Assembly: GCA_900314865.1 (NCBI GenBank)
Contig: OMWW01000006.1
Location: 26,153-90,152, forward strand
Direction: 5' to 3'
Length of the DNA: 64,000 nt
DNA from: an uncultured Erysipelotrichaceae bacterium
GTDB taxonomy: Bacteria; Bacillota_I; Bacilli_A; RFN20; CAG-826
The notes beneath the pieces were generated by a model, which searched no databases, was not told where the DNA came from, and worked only from the letters and a program-made list of their open reading frames with translations. Shown piece after piece: positions 17,247-26,068 of the stretch. Each line of letters opens with the position of its first letter. The first letter of the stretch is position 1. The translations under genes were made by a program, and so were the position numbers.

Positions 17247-18179
17247 ATGCGATTAATTAAAGAATTAAATGACGGTGATCGTCTTATCATTCAAGCTTTA
17301 GTGGGCTCTGTTAATCAAGGGACCAATAAAAGTGGATCTCCATATCTAAATGTGGAATTAAGAGACTCTAGTGGCTCAATTAATAGCAAGAAATGGGAAG
17401 TTGAAGACAACGATTACGACACATTCGTGTCTGGTAATATTGTCGAAGTAATGATGGAAGTCATTAAATATAATGACGCGCTTCAAGGAAAAATCATAAA
17501 TGCGAAATTACTTAATAACGAACAAATCGATGTCGCTAGATTCATAAAAGCGCCACCTATAGCAAAAGAAGAATTAATTAGTAGATGGAATAACCTTGTT
17601 AACTCTATTAAAGATAAAGACTGCAAGGCTATCTTGGATTATTTTATTAAGAAATTTGGGGAGAAGATTTTTGTCGCTCCTGCAGCGGCCTCTGTCCATC
17701 ACGAATTCTCAAGTGGATTATTGATGCACTCTGTCTCTTTAGCGGAGCACGCAGATTATTTCTCAAAATTCTATCACGATATTAATCGTGACTTAATTGT
17801 GACAGGCGCATTACTCCATGACTTTGGTAAGATGATTGAATTAGTTGGTCCTGCGGTGTATCACTACTCAGTGGAAGGAAAACTACTTGGCCATATTTCC
17901 ATTATGTGTGGAGAGTTAAGAATTGCTCAAAAAGAATTAGGAATCACAAGTGAAGTGCCTTTACTTCTTGAACATATTGTTCTTTCTCATCATGGACAAT
18001 ATGAATTCGGTTCTCCAGTTCTTCCATTAACTAGAGAAGCCTTATTAATCTCGATGATTGATAACCTTGATAGCAAGATGTTAGTCCTTGATAAAGCGTT
18101 AGAAGATGTGAAACCTGGTGAATTCACTCAAAAGATCTTCCCACTTGATAACAGAATGTTCTATAAACCCATTAAATAG
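17247..18179 (+). CDS. yhaM: YhaM-type 3'-5' exoribonuclease
   Basis: 310 residues. An N-terminal OB-fold (about 1-95; SGSPYLNVELRDSSGSI) is followed by an HD-type phosphohydrolase domain with HHEFSSGLLMHS and LLHDFGKM, then a late LSHHGQYEFGSP block that completes the metal site. This order is diagnostic of YhaM/Cbf1 enzymes of Firmicutes, manganese-dependent 3'-5' exonucleases acting mainly on RNA ends and also on single-stranded DNA. Length matches the family. ATG at 17247, three bases after recX, with a weak AAGGA upstream inside recX. A strong terminator follows. Confidence 0.9.
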   Translation: MRLIKELNDGDRLIIQALVGSVNQGTNKSGSPYLNVELRDSSGSINSKKWEVEDNDYDTFVSGNIVEVMMEVIKYNDALQGKIINAKLLNNEQIDVARFIKAPPIAKEELISRWNNLVNSIKDKDCKAILDYFIKKFGEKIFVAPAAASVHHEFSSGLLMHSVSLAEHADYFSKFYHDINRDLIVTGALLHDFGKMIELVGPAVYHYSVEGKLLGHISIMCGELRIAQKELGITSEVPLLLEHIVLSHHGQYEFGSPVLPLTREALLISMIDNLDSKMLVLDKALEDVKPGEFTQKIFPLDNRMFYKPIK

Positions 18180-18196
18180 ACTATTTAAGGCAAATT

Positions 18197-18234
18197 AAAA
18201 GGAGAAACGGCTAAACACTGGTTTCTCCTTTTTT
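18197..18234. terminator. bidirectional intrinsic terminator
   Basis: AAAAGGAGAAAC and GTTTCTCCTTTT form a twelve-base stem, with a T-run forward and an A-run (T-run in reverse) at its left. It separates the forward exonuclease gene from the convergent reverse-strand pair and can serve both. Confidence 0.85.
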
Positions 18235-18240
18235 AGTGGC

Positions 18241-18711
18241 TTAGAATTCGATTTTGTAGAGTTTTTTGAACTCCGAATATTTGTCTTCAATATTTATATT
18301 GTTAATCTCAAATACTTCTATTATTGCGTCTTCAATTGGAAGAGAATGTAGAGTCCGATAATTGTTCTTTAATAAACACGGCTTTATATAGTTATATAGA
18401 GTTGCGGAACTATACCCAGTTAAGTAAGATGCTGTGCGGTAGAAATAACCGATGTAATACATCACTGGATAGGAGAATAACTCTCCTTCTTTTTTGTTAA
18501 TCTTCCCACTAATCGTATTGAATAGTTCAATCTCTGATATTCCCGATATATCAAGATTTAAATCATCGATATATTTCACTTCTTGAGACAGCATATATGA
18601 ACGGATGAATTTTTTTGATGGTAGACCTGAAGCAACACTGTTTTCAAAGATACGAGCCTGAGACTCCGCTAAAGAGTGGGAAAGAGAATCAACACTTCTT
18701 AAAAATTTCAT
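18241..18711 (-). CDS. partner protein of the XRE-DUF3990 gene, possible antitoxin
   Basis: 156 residues, second gene of a two-gene reverse-strand unit. Its ATG (18711) lies within the last 23 bases of the XRE-DUF3990 gene, behind an AAGGAAA site, so the two are translationally coupled. The protein is mostly helical. The segment around residues 75-125 (GYFYRTASYLTGYSSATLYN, then a LHSLPIEDAI block) recalls small proteins that accompany toxin-like genes. I do not recognise a named domain. An antitoxin or immunity role is inference from gene order and overlap alone. Confidence 0.55.
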   Translation of the reverse strand: MKFLRSVDSLSHSLAESQARIFENSVASGLPSKKFIRSYMLSQEVKYIDDLNLDISGISEIELFNTISGKINKKEGELFSYPVMYYIGYFYRTASYLTGYSSATLYNYIKPCLLKNNYRTLHSLPIEDAIIEVFEINNINIEDKYSEFKKLYKIEF

Positions 18712-19552
18712 CGATGTATTTTCCTTTTCTTCGATATTTTTCTATTGATAAAGCAGCTTTATTTCTACCTTGATTTGAGGTTGTGGTTTTAGTATTTAGA
18801 TAGTCTTCTTTTTCTTTCTCACAGATAAACATTCTTTCGATTAACATTAAGTTATTGATTGCTTTTTGGCTTTTGAAAACATATTGTTTTCCTAAATTGT
18901 TAGCACTTAAAGCGTGAAGACATTGTTCATCAGTAATCTTTCTTAACCCAAAAGCAGTTAAAGTATCATACATTTGATTATCCGCGATTGGGGCGATGAT
19001 ATAATCGATGTCTTTTAATTCATTAACGATATTAAGAACTTCTTCATTAGGAATATAGTCTTTAAACATTCCTCTAAAATATAGAATCGCGTACATCCAT
19101 TCTCTATCAACTTTGAATTCTTTATATTTCAATTTCTTGTGGTTCTTGAAGAAGAAAGAATATATAGAGCCAGTAGGATATTCACAAATCCAAGAAGCAG
19201 AAGAATCAAAGCTATCTCCTAGATAGAAGCCCGCTCCAAAATCTTTTGTCCCATTTAAATGATGAGGATCAAGATCACCTTTGATTTCGTATTTTGCTCC
19301 ATGGAAAAGTAAGAGATTATCTTTTTTGTTATCTAAGAAGAGCATCTCTTTTGCTTTGTTTAAATAGAAGTTCTTTTTATAAGGATAGGAATATATCTTT
19401 TCTAACGCTGAATCATGAGGAAAAGTTTCTTCGCCTTCGTATCTAGCGATATTCGATCTTGATAGACCGATTTCTCTAGCAAACTTACTTTGAGTGAGGT
19501 TGAAGAGTTTTCTGATTGTTTGAATATCTTTTTTAACGTTGAATGTTTTCAT
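18689..19552 (-). CDS. XRE-type HTH fused to DUF3990 ADP-ribosyltransferase-like domain
   Basis: 287 residues from the ATG at 19552; a TTG six bases upstream is in frame. The N-terminal Cro/C1-type helix-turn-helix (about residues 8-60; LTQSKFAREIGLSRSNIARY) is followed by a DUF3990-like region near residues 78-225, with LLLFHGAKYEI, KDFGAGFYLGDSF and a late LHALSANNLGKQYVF. DUF3990 belongs to an ADP-ribosyltransferase-fold group often found in toxin-antitoxin loci. The HTH would make this protein its own repressor, and a perfect palindrome lies just upstream (19561-19576). It ends in TGA, rare here, overlapping the next gene. Toxin activity is family-based inference. Confidence 0.7.
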   Translation of the reverse strand: MKTFNVKKDIQTIRKLFNLTQSKFAREIGLSRSNIARYEGEETFPHDSALEKIYSYPYKKNFYLNKAKEMLFLDNKKDNLLLFHGAKYEIKGDLDPHHLNGTKDFGAGFYLGDSFDSSASWICEYPTGSIYSFFFKNHKKLKYKEFKVDREWMYAILYFRGMFKDYIPNEEVLNIVNELKDIDYIIAPIADNQMYDTLTAFGLRKITDEQCLHALSANNLGKQYVFKSQKAINNLMLIERMFICEKEKEDYLNTKTTTSNQGRNKAALSIEKYRRKGKYIDEIFKKC

Positions 19553-19560
19553 AAACAAAT

Positions 19561-19576
19561 TGTAGCAAATGCTACA
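19561..19576. promoter_or_regulatory. palindromic operator for the XRE-DUF3990 operon
   Basis: TGTAGCA and TGCTACA form a perfect inverted repeat with a two-base centre, located eight bases upstream of the reverse-strand ATG at 19552. A further half-site (TTTGTAGCA, 19641-19649) lies beyond the promoter. The spacing suits an XRE dimer repressing its own operon. Confidence 0.65.
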
Positions 19577-19609
19577 TTTTATTTCAATTGCCTACTTTAT
19601 CTACGTATT

Positions 19610-19628
19610 ATTATAGCTTTGCTATAAT
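19610..19628 (-). promoter_or_regulatory. palindromic promoter region of the XRE-DUF3990 operon
   Basis: ATTATAGC and GCTATAAT flank TTT, giving a TATAAT-like -10 on both strands. The reverse-strand -10 (19615 down to 19610) would start transcription near 19603, upstream of the operator and the gene. Confidence 0.5.
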
Positions 19629-19669
19629 GTTGTGATTCAATTTGTAGCAAGTGGGTTTTTAAATATGAA

Positions 19670-19706
19670 AAAATACCTCTTTCCAAGGTCCGGATTGAGG
19701 TATTTT
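19670..19706. terminator. terminator between the HIT gene and the XRE-DUF3990 promoter
   Basis: AAAATACCTC pairs with GAGGTATTTT around a 17-base loop. In the reverse direction it follows the HIT gene stop (19713) and ends in T-rich sequence, so it most likely terminates that gene. Confidence 0.7.
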
Positions 19707-19712
19707 GACTAC

Positions 19713-20126
19713 TTAGATGAGTTCTTTTTTGATTTGTTTCGCAAGCGCTGGAAGGTTTAGATCTTCGGTGTTTTGTTTCATCTCTAAGATAAAGCCTTCA
19801 TTTCCTTCATAGCGAGGAATGACGTGGACATGGAAATGCATGACGGTTTGTCCTGCGGCGGGATAACAGTTAGTGAGAATATTCACGCCTTTCGCATTTA
19901 AGTATTTGATATCTACTTGGCCAATCCTTTGAGCGACATCCATGACTTTGTGCATTTCTTCTTGAGGGATGGTTAGGAAGTTATCGTAATGTTTCTTTGA
20001 GACCACTAAAGCGTGTCCTTTAGTAACTTGAGAAATGTCTAAGAATGCGAGAACATCATCATCCTCATATAATTTGTGACATGGAATTTCTCCATCAATA
20101 ATTTTACAGAAAATATCTTTTTCCAT
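19713..20126 (-). CDS. hit: HIT family nucleotide hydrolase (Hint-type)
   Basis: 137 residues, the usual length. It starts MEKDIFCKIIDGEIP, and the histidine triad HFHVHVIPR (His97, His99, His101) is complete near the C-terminus. HIT/Hint proteins hydrolyse adenosine phosphoramidates and related nucleotide conjugates in the cytoplasm. The N-terminal C-x2-C zinc pair seen in some relatives is absent; only Cys7 is present. The start ATG (20126) follows GAAGGTGA. It is a single-gene unit between two terminators. Confidence 0.93.
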   Translation of the reverse strand: MEKDIFCKIIDGEIPCHKLYEDDDVLAFLDISQVTKGHALVVSKKHYDNFLTIPQEEMHKVMDVAQRIGQVDIKYLNAKGVNILTNCYPAAGQTVMHFHVHVIPRYEGNEGFILEMKQNTEDLNLPALAKQIKKELI

Positions 20127-20177
20127 TTATATCACCTTCTATCATTCTCATTTTAATAATGAGAGAGTCTTTTTTCA

Positions 20178-20210
20178 AACAAAAACCAGATAGAATTTAT
20201 CTACCTGGTT
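20178..20210 (-). terminator. terminator of the PrsA-like lipoprotein pair
   Basis: Read on the reverse strand, AACCAGGTAGA pairs with TCTATCTGGTT (one mismatch) and is followed by TTTTGTTT. It begins about ten bases after the stop of the downstream lipoprotein gene. Confidence 0.8.
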
Positions 20211-20219
20211 GATTGCGTC

Positions 20220-22235
20220 TTATTTGAATAAGTCTGGGTAATTGTCCTTGAAGTAATTAAGGATCACTTGGTCGTGATAGAAGAGAGACATCTTCTTTAA
20301 CCAGTATTCCTTACTTAAGGATGAATAGCTACCAGTTTCCGCGACTTTCTTAGAGACTTCTTCAATAATTTCTTGAAGGACTTTAGTGCCTCTAGTTGTG
20401 GAATAGGAGTAGTCACCTTTACTTCTAAGCTTATTATCTCTAACAGCTTCGATGACTTGGACTACATAGTAGGCATCGCTATCACGGTACATGATGTCGC
20501 CACCAAATGGTTCATTACTTTCGATGTTGTTACCATCAAATTTGAGGAAGTAAGCACCATTAATTGAGCAGAGATATTTACTTTCGTTAACATCTAAGGT
20601 GGTTCTTATTTTGTATTCGTGGTTAGCGTCTTCTTGGAATCTATCTTTTGTTTTTAAGGTTTGATAGTTTTCTTTGATGATTTCTGGATCAGTACCATCA
20701 CCGACTTCCATTTTCGCGTTACCAACTGTAGCGGTGAATAATCTCTTATTGATTTCACCAGCGCTATCTAAAGATGGTTGAGAAGATTGAATGTACCAAT
20801 CTTTGAAGATGGTCTTATTTTGGTCAAGTTTGACTTTTTCTCTTCTTAAACCTTCTTCAGCAGAGATCTTACCTTTATCGGTGAATTTGTCCGCTAAAGT
20901 GGCGTCATAATCATCGTAGGTGGTGTTAGCCAAGAAATCATTATAGTCTGTCATAAGATCGCCGTATTTGGTGTTTTCATAGAAATCACCATCATCGGAT
21001 TTCTTATAGATATCACTACCAGTTGCTTGAATGTTTTCCATAATGGAAACGATGTATTTTTCAGTAGTGGTTCTTTCATCTTCTGCTTTAGCTTGAGCAG
21101 CAGTGATGACATCGTATTGACCTTTATTAATTGTTGCGTAGGCATCAAATAATTGATCGTAGTAATCAGTAATGACTTCTGGGTCTGTTCTAAGTTCACC
21201 AGTTGGGACGACATCATCAGAATAATATAAACGGTTGATGAGGTCTTTAGCTAACGCATCAGCGTTATTGGTGAAATCAGAATATCTTTCAAGTTTGAGA
21301 ACATTGATCTTTCTAGCACGGCTATCTCTAACAACAGAGATTTGTTCGTCTAAAAGATATTGTTCTACTAATAAATCCTTATAAACATCTGGGATGATTT
21401 TATCTTGGATGTAAGTGAATTCACCTTTTTGATAGAAATCTTTGTGGAGTAATCCATTAGGATTGGTATCAGTGATGAATAAGTCTTTCTTTTCAAGGGC
21501 GTAGTCCACTAAGACGAGTGGGAGTTTATCAACAATAACTCCGCCTTCTTCGTGATAACGGAGATCTCTAGCGCTTGCAAAGTCAACTTTGTTGTCACTA
21601 TCTTTATATAAAGATTTAACGTATTCGTATTCGTCAAAGAAGTTATTGCTTGTAGCACTGGAACCAGTGACTTTAGAATATAAAGCTTCTTTAACACGGA
21701 GTTCGATGGCTTCGAATTTGGACTCTAAGGTCTTTCTTTCAAAGTCAGAGACTGGCCAATCTGGTTTTGTGTCATCGACTTCTTTATCATCATCGTCGAT
21801 GTGTTTTCCATCAGCGTCTCTTTTCCAGTAAACTTTGTGTTCTCTGATGAACATATCAATTACTTCGTGAGAGGCACTTGAGGCATCGGCATAAGCTTCG
21901 CTTAGGGTGATGTAGGTATCACCGTAATCTTTAGCGGTGACTTTGTCATATGAACCATAGATACTTTCAGCGTATTTGACTAAGACTTTTTCTAACACTC
22001 TGGTTTTGGCTTCACCGTCATGCATTGCATCGACGATGATCTTCATGATGTTGTTATAAATGTCTTTAGAATGTTCTTTGCCTTCAGCATCAGTAATGGT
22101 GATGACAGCATCGTTATAGTTATGTGGTTTAGCGTAAATGGCATCCGCGGATGTATCTTCGCTACCACAGCTAGCTAAAGCAAGTACTCCAAGCAATGAA
22201 AGAACTGCTAATTTAGGAAATTTCTTATTTGGCAT
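20220..22235 (-). CDS. lipoprotein, PrsA/SurA-like paralogue
   Basis: 671 residues from the ATG at 22235, which has AAGGAGGAG seven bases upstream; an upstream in-frame start would hide the signal. The N-terminus has a lipobox (LALASCGS, acylated Cys22), so the protein is anchored to the outer face of the membrane. The rest is charged and mostly helical, with an EDTSADAIYAKP linker and a SurA-N-like helical region; a clear parvulin domain is not visible. It is the second gene of a pair and overlaps the first by 11 bases, so co-translation is likely. Its neighbour is parvulin-like, which suggests a folding or secretion-quality role for exported proteins; that is inference. Confidence 0.65.
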   Translation of the reverse strand: MPNKKFPKLAVLSLLGVLALASCGSEDTSADAIYAKPHNYNDAVITITDAEGKEHSKDIYNNIMKIIVDAMHDGEAKTRVLEKVLVKYAESIYGSYDKVTAKDYGDTYITLSEAYADASSASHEVIDMFIREHKVYWKRDADGKHIDDDDKEVDDTKPDWPVSDFERKTLESKFEAIELRVKEALYSKVTGSSATSNNFFDEYEYVKSLYKDSDNKVDFASARDLRYHEEGGVIVDKLPLVLVDYALEKKDLFITDTNPNGLLHKDFYQKGEFTYIQDKIIPDVYKDLLVEQYLLDEQISVVRDSRARKINVLKLERYSDFTNNADALAKDLINRLYYSDDVVPTGELRTDPEVITDYYDQLFDAYATINKGQYDVITAAQAKAEDERTTTEKYIVSIMENIQATGSDIYKKSDDGDFYENTKYGDLMTDYNDFLANTTYDDYDATLADKFTDKGKISAEEGLRREKVKLDQNKTIFKDWYIQSSQPSLDSAGEINKRLFTATVGNAKMEVGDGTDPEIIKENYQTLKTKDRFQEDANHEYKIRTTLDVNESKYLCSINGAYFLKFDGNNIESNEPFGGDIMYRDSDAYYVVQVIEAVRDNKLRSKGDYSYSTTRGTKVLQEIIEEVSKKVAETGSYSSLSKEYWLKKMSLFYHDQVILNYFKDNYPDLFK

Positions 22236-24291
22236 AATATTCTCCTCCTTCTTGGAATTCTTTTCTAGCGGCTTCAACAGTGGTTTTATCATAGCCTGGA
22301 TCTGTTGGTTTTAAGTTCGCGGTCATCCATGTTTGAACGGCCTTGTTACTTAATAAGGCGCCTGTAATACTTCTTAAGTAGTTTTGGCTCTTGAGTTGTT
22401 TGATGTAATCTTCCCAAGAGGAATTGATACTTTCGAGGTTGGATTCAAATTTGTTTGCTCTTAATTTAGCGATATTCGCTTTAATGTTTTTAGAAACAGT
22501 AGCTCCTTCAGAGGAATCAAACCATGTGATCTTATCTTCGCCGATTTCTTCAATCATTGTTTCATAAACACGATAATCGTAAGCAGCGTCAAATGTATCA
22601 CCGGAATCAGAACCACTGAGTTTGTTTTTGATAGTGTCTGCTCTATTTGTATAGTAGGAAGGATCGTTCTTATTTTCCCAGTTAACATAGCTCATTTCTG
22701 GGTAATCGGCGGAAGAGCCTGGAACTTCTACTGTGTAATAGTCTTGTAATGAGACTTCGGATTTTGGTTTAACTGTTTTTGATCCGTCATCTTCAGTAAC
22801 AGTGTAATTTGTAACATCGTTAGTGCCTTTGAAGACGGACTTTCTCATAACCATGAAGTGAATTCCATAGGATGAACGAACACCGATGATAACATCGTTA
22901 TTCTTATCTGTGAGGATTCCAACTTTGTTGGATTCACTGTCAAGCTTATTAAAGTTAGGAATAATGTCGGTTTGGAAGTTATCAGCAAGTTTTAAATCAC
23001 CACTATTAAAGTTATGAACTTTGGTAGAGACTTTGCCGTCAACATCTAAACTTTCAATATCTTCATTTGTAATAACAAATGGGGAACGGAAGTTTAAGAA
23101 TTGATTGAAGATAACGTTACGTGGATAGACGGATTCACCGGAATCCATTTTAAAGTTAGCTTCATCTTCTTCAGCGTATTGACCTAATTTTCTAAAGACA
23201 TCGTATGGAACAGAAGCGATACCTTCAAATTTGTCGGTATCTGCATAACCACTGATGGCGGTCTTGACATCTTCGACCATTTCTTTTTCAACTAAGTCGA
23301 CGACTTTTTCTTCTTTAATAGAACTGTGGCTACCATCAATATCGGTTGTTCCAACTTTGACAGTTGCATCGCTATCTAAGCCAAAGGCTTGGTAAATTTC
23401 ATCATTATCGGCATCTTCAGCGTTTACACCACTTAATAAGGCGTCATAAGCGTAAATACCAAGTTTGAATTCATTAACAAAGCTTGTTTGGGTGGACATA
23501 ATTCCAGCATCACCGTAATCGGAAGCGGAACTATCTTCACTTTCTTGGAAGGCAACTTCTTCAAAGGAATAAGAACCATCGATTAATTTACGAACTGTAG
23601 CCCAAAGTTTTTTGGCTTCAGATTCGCTGATCTTTGCACGGCTATAATCGTCCGCGTCTGCGCTTAATTTAACTAAGACGTGGAGGATGTGATATGGGAA
23701 TACGGAACTGTATTCTTGATCTCCGCCTTGCTCTAAACTACTCCATGTAGAATCAACACCGATGTATTGATCTTTGAGGGTAGGTAAGTTTTTCTTTAAA
23801 TACCAATCGTTGAGCGCTTCTTTTTCAAGTTCATAAATGAAATGTTGCTTTAATCCGTTAAGATCTGAGACATTGAATGACTTATAGATCTTATCCATTT
23901 CTGCATCATAATCACCGTCTGAACCAGCATTATCGCTAGCGACTTGTTGTTGGGCACTGACTTTGTCATTAGCTTCTTTTTCAATAGAAGTATACGCTCT
24001 TAATTCTTGGTCTTTTTCACTTAAACCTTTATATTCATAACGGATTAAGGATTCAAGAACTGCGTTATAGAACAAAGTGGTACCTGCAGAATCATTGCCA
24101 TACTCGCTATAGAACTTATCAATATTGATTTCAATTTTTTCGGATGAGCTATTATATCCGATGAAATCAACGATTGAGGTACTACTTTCAGAGATGCGAA
24201 CTGTTTCAGTAGTTTCATCTCCACAAGAAGTTAAAGCGAGAGCAGCGATGAAACTAGTAACTAAACCAAGTGAGATTTTGTTTTTCTTCAT
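22225..24291 (-). CDS. PrsA-like peptidyl-prolyl isomerase lipoprotein
   Basis: 688 residues, ATG at 24291 with GGAG upstream. Signal peptide and lipobox (ALTSCGD, Cys23) predict a membrane-anchored lipoprotein. After a helical N-terminal region there is a parvulin-like segment (about residues 195-270): FPYHILHVLVKLS, SESEAKKLWATVRKLIDGSY, SFEEVAFQES and DYGDAGIM follow the order of PpiC/PrsA enzymes. A second recognisable block around residues 415-480 (VGILTDKNNDVIIGV, YGIHFMVMRKS) matches the closing strands of a split parvulin fold, so about 140 residues would be inserted. PrsA assists folding of exported proteins, fitting a genome rich in large secreted enzymes. Confidence 0.7.
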   Translation of the reverse strand: MKKNKISLGLVTSFIAALALTSCGDETTETVRISESSTSIVDFIGYNSSSEKIEINIDKFYSEYGNDSAGTTLFYNAVLESLIRYEYKGLSEKDQELRAYTSIEKEANDKVSAQQQVASDNAGSDGDYDAEMDKIYKSFNVSDLNGLKQHFIYELEKEALNDWYLKKNLPTLKDQYIGVDSTWSSLEQGGDQEYSSVFPYHILHVLVKLSADADDYSRAKISESEAKKLWATVRKLIDGSYSFEEVAFQESEDSSASDYGDAGIMSTQTSFVNEFKLGIYAYDALLSGVNAEDADNDEIYQAFGLDSDATVKVGTTDIDGSHSSIKEEKVVDLVEKEMVEDVKTAISGYADTDKFEGIASVPYDVFRKLGQYAEEDEANFKMDSGESVYPRNVIFNQFLNFRSPFVITNEDIESLDVDGKVSTKVHNFNSGDLKLADNFQTDIIPNFNKLDSESNKVGILTDKNNDVIIGVRSSYGIHFMVMRKSVFKGTNDVTNYTVTEDDGSKTVKPKSEVSLQDYYTVEVPGSSADYPEMSYVNWENKNDPSYYTNRADTIKNKLSGSDSGDTFDAAYDYRVYETMIEEIGEDKITWFDSSEGATVSKNIKANIAKLRANKFESNLESINSSWEDYIKQLKSQNYLRSITGALLSNKAVQTWMTANLKPTDPGYDKTTVEAARKEFQEGGEYYAK

Positions 24292-24424
24292 CTTGCTTTT
24301 TCTCCTTTTCTAAAATACATAGCGAGTATATTTTACTCACATACAAATACGCGTGCAATAATAATTTTAATTATTTCGTACGTATATAGGCTCATATGCG
24401 AACCAAATTTTCTTATTATATTAT

Positions 24425-24454
24425 TTGATATTGCTTCATTTAAGGTTTTAAAAT
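24425..24454 (+). promoter_or_regulatory. promoter of the suf operon
   Basis: TTGATA (24425-24430) and TAAAAT (24449-24454) are separated by 18 bases. GAGGTAGAG follows as ribosome-binding site just before the sufC ATG at 24477. No IscR- or SufR-type operator could be recognised in the 185-bp divergent gap. Confidence 0.55.
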
Positions 24455-24476
24455 ATTACGGCGTTGAGGTAGAGAT

Positions 24477-25298
24477 ATGGCTACACTAAAAATCAAAGAT
24501 CTTCACGTTGAAGTCGAAGGAAAAGAAATTCTTAAAGGCGTTACTTGTAATATCTCAGAAGGAGAAACAGTCGCTCTTTTAGGTCCGAATGGACATGGCA
24601 AATCCACATTATTAAATGTTATTATGGGACATCCTCGTTATAAAATAACGAGTGGCACCATATACCTTGATGATATCAATCTTACCAATATGAGCACTGA
24701 TGAACGTGCAAAAGCAGGTTTATTTTTAGCATTACAAAACCCTGCAGAAGTTCCAGGTGTCATCAATAGTGATTTCCTTAGAGCGGCAGTCAACGCGACC
24801 AGTGAAGAAAAAATCTCTACATACAAGTTTTATAAAATGTTAGACGGGGCGACTAAAGAATTAAAAATGCCATTTGATTTAGCTACCAGAAGTCTTAATG
24901 AAGGATTTTCTGGAGGAGAAAAGAAGAGAAATGAGATTCTTCAACTTCTTTTACTCAATCCAAAAATCGCAATGTTAGATGAAATTGACTCTGGTTTAGA
25001 CGTTGATGCGATTCAAGTTGTCGCTGATGTTATTAACAAAGAAGAAAACAAAGGAATGGGATTTTTAGTCATCTCTCACTATGCGAGATTATTTGATTTA
25101 ATCCAACCTACAAGAGCGTTAGTGATGATTAATGGACGTATCGTTTTAGATGGTGACAAATCACTCATTAAACGCATTGATCAAAACGGTTATGAATTTA
25201 TTAAAACTGAGTTAGGTATTTCTATTGAAAAAGAGCAAGCTCAAATGAACGAAGTTTCTATTGGTAGCTGTGCGGTAAAAGAAGCGATTAAAAAGTAA
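24477..25298 (+). CDS. sufC: Fe-S cluster assembly ATPase SufC
   Basis: 273 residues. ABC ATPase with Walker A (GPNGHGKST), a Q-loop in LALQNPAEVPGV, signature FSGGEKKRNE, and Walker B (IAMLDEIDSGLDVDAI), all typical of SufC. It powers the SufBCD scaffold on which Fe-S clusters are built. The C-terminal ~25 residues beyond the family core are extra. First gene of the suf run; GAGGT ribosome-binding site at 24465-24469. sufD begins one base after the stop. Confidence 0.97.
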   Translation: MATLKIKDLHVEVEGKEILKGVTCNISEGETVALLGPNGHGKSTLLNVIMGHPRYKITSGTIYLDDINLTNMSTDERAKAGLFLALQNPAEVPGVINSDFLRAAVNATSEEKISTYKFYKMLDGATKELKMPFDLATRSLNEGFSGGEKKRNEILQLLLLNPKIAMLDEIDSGLDVDAIQVVADVINKEENKGMGFLVISHYARLFDLIQPTRALVMINGRIVLDGDKSLIKRIDQNGYEFIKTELGISIEKEQAQMNEVSIGSCAVKEAIKK

Positions 25299-25299
25299 T

Positions 25300-26067
25300 A
25301 TGGAAAGAATCATTGTTAAGGACAATTTAGAATATAAAGTTAATGGGAATTTTGCTTCTCTTTCTTTTGAAGTTGTCTCTAACAAAGAGGTGTCTTTATT
25401 TGTCAGTGATTTTGAGTGTCTAGAAGAGCTTAATTTCGAGGTTCAAGATGGGGCCACCTTACACCTATCAATGTTTGCCAAAAAACTCATCAATTCTTTA
25501 AAAATAACTGCAAATATTGGAGAAAATTCGAAAATTATCGTACATTTTGCAGATTTTACTATTGAGAAGAATCACCTTGATGCTTCTATAAATCTTAATA
25601 AATATAACGCGTGTGCGGAATGGCATTTAGCCTCTTTATCCACTCTCAAAGATGATAAAGAAATCGCCGTCTCAATTTACCATAATTCTAGTGACACTCA
25701 TGGAAGAATTGATAATTATGGAGTGTGTAAAGATAATAGCAAACTTATCTTCTCTGGAATCTCTCATATTTTAAAGGGATGCCATCGTTCTACTAGCCAT
25801 CAAAACGCAAAAATTGTGGTCTTTGATAATGACTGTAAAGCGATTGCAAAACCTATTCTTAAAATCGATGAAAATGATATTGAAGCGAGCCACGCAGCTG
25901 TGGTTGGAAAAGTGAGTGATGAGCACATCTTCTATTTAACCTCCAGAGGCTTATCTGAAGAAGAAGCAAAAATGCTTATTACATTAGGTTATCTTAAACC
26001 TATTTTAAAAGGTTTTGATGAAGCAAAGGCTAATGAAATCAACGAATTAATCGAAGGAAGACTATAA
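25300..26067 (+). CDS. sufD: SufD-like Fe-S scaffold subunit, short form
   Basis: 255 residues, against roughly 400 in most SufD proteins, so the N-terminal helical part is missing or minimal. The beta-helix core is recognisable from VQDGATLHLSMFAKK onward, and the C-terminal signature (DIEASHAAVVGKVSDEHIFY, then LTSRGLSEEEAKMLITLGYL) is strongly SufB/SufD-like. Position between sufC and sufS confirms the identity. With SufB and SufC it forms the scaffold complex. The ATG lies two bases after the sufC stop and the sufS ATG follows one base after its stop, so expression is tightly coupled. Confidence 0.92.
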   Translation: MERIIVKDNLEYKVNGNFASLSFEVVSNKEVSLFVSDFECLEELNFEVQDGATLHLSMFAKKLINSLKITANIGENSKIIVHFADFTIEKNHLDASINLNKYNACAEWHLASLSTLKDDKEIAVSIYHNSSDTHGRIDNYGVCKDNSKLIFSGISHILKGCHRSTSHQNAKIVVFDNDCKAIAKPILKIDENDIEASHAAVVGKVSDEHIFYLTSRGLSEEEAKMLITLGYLKPILKGFDEAKANEINELIEGRL

Positions 26068-26068
26068 A

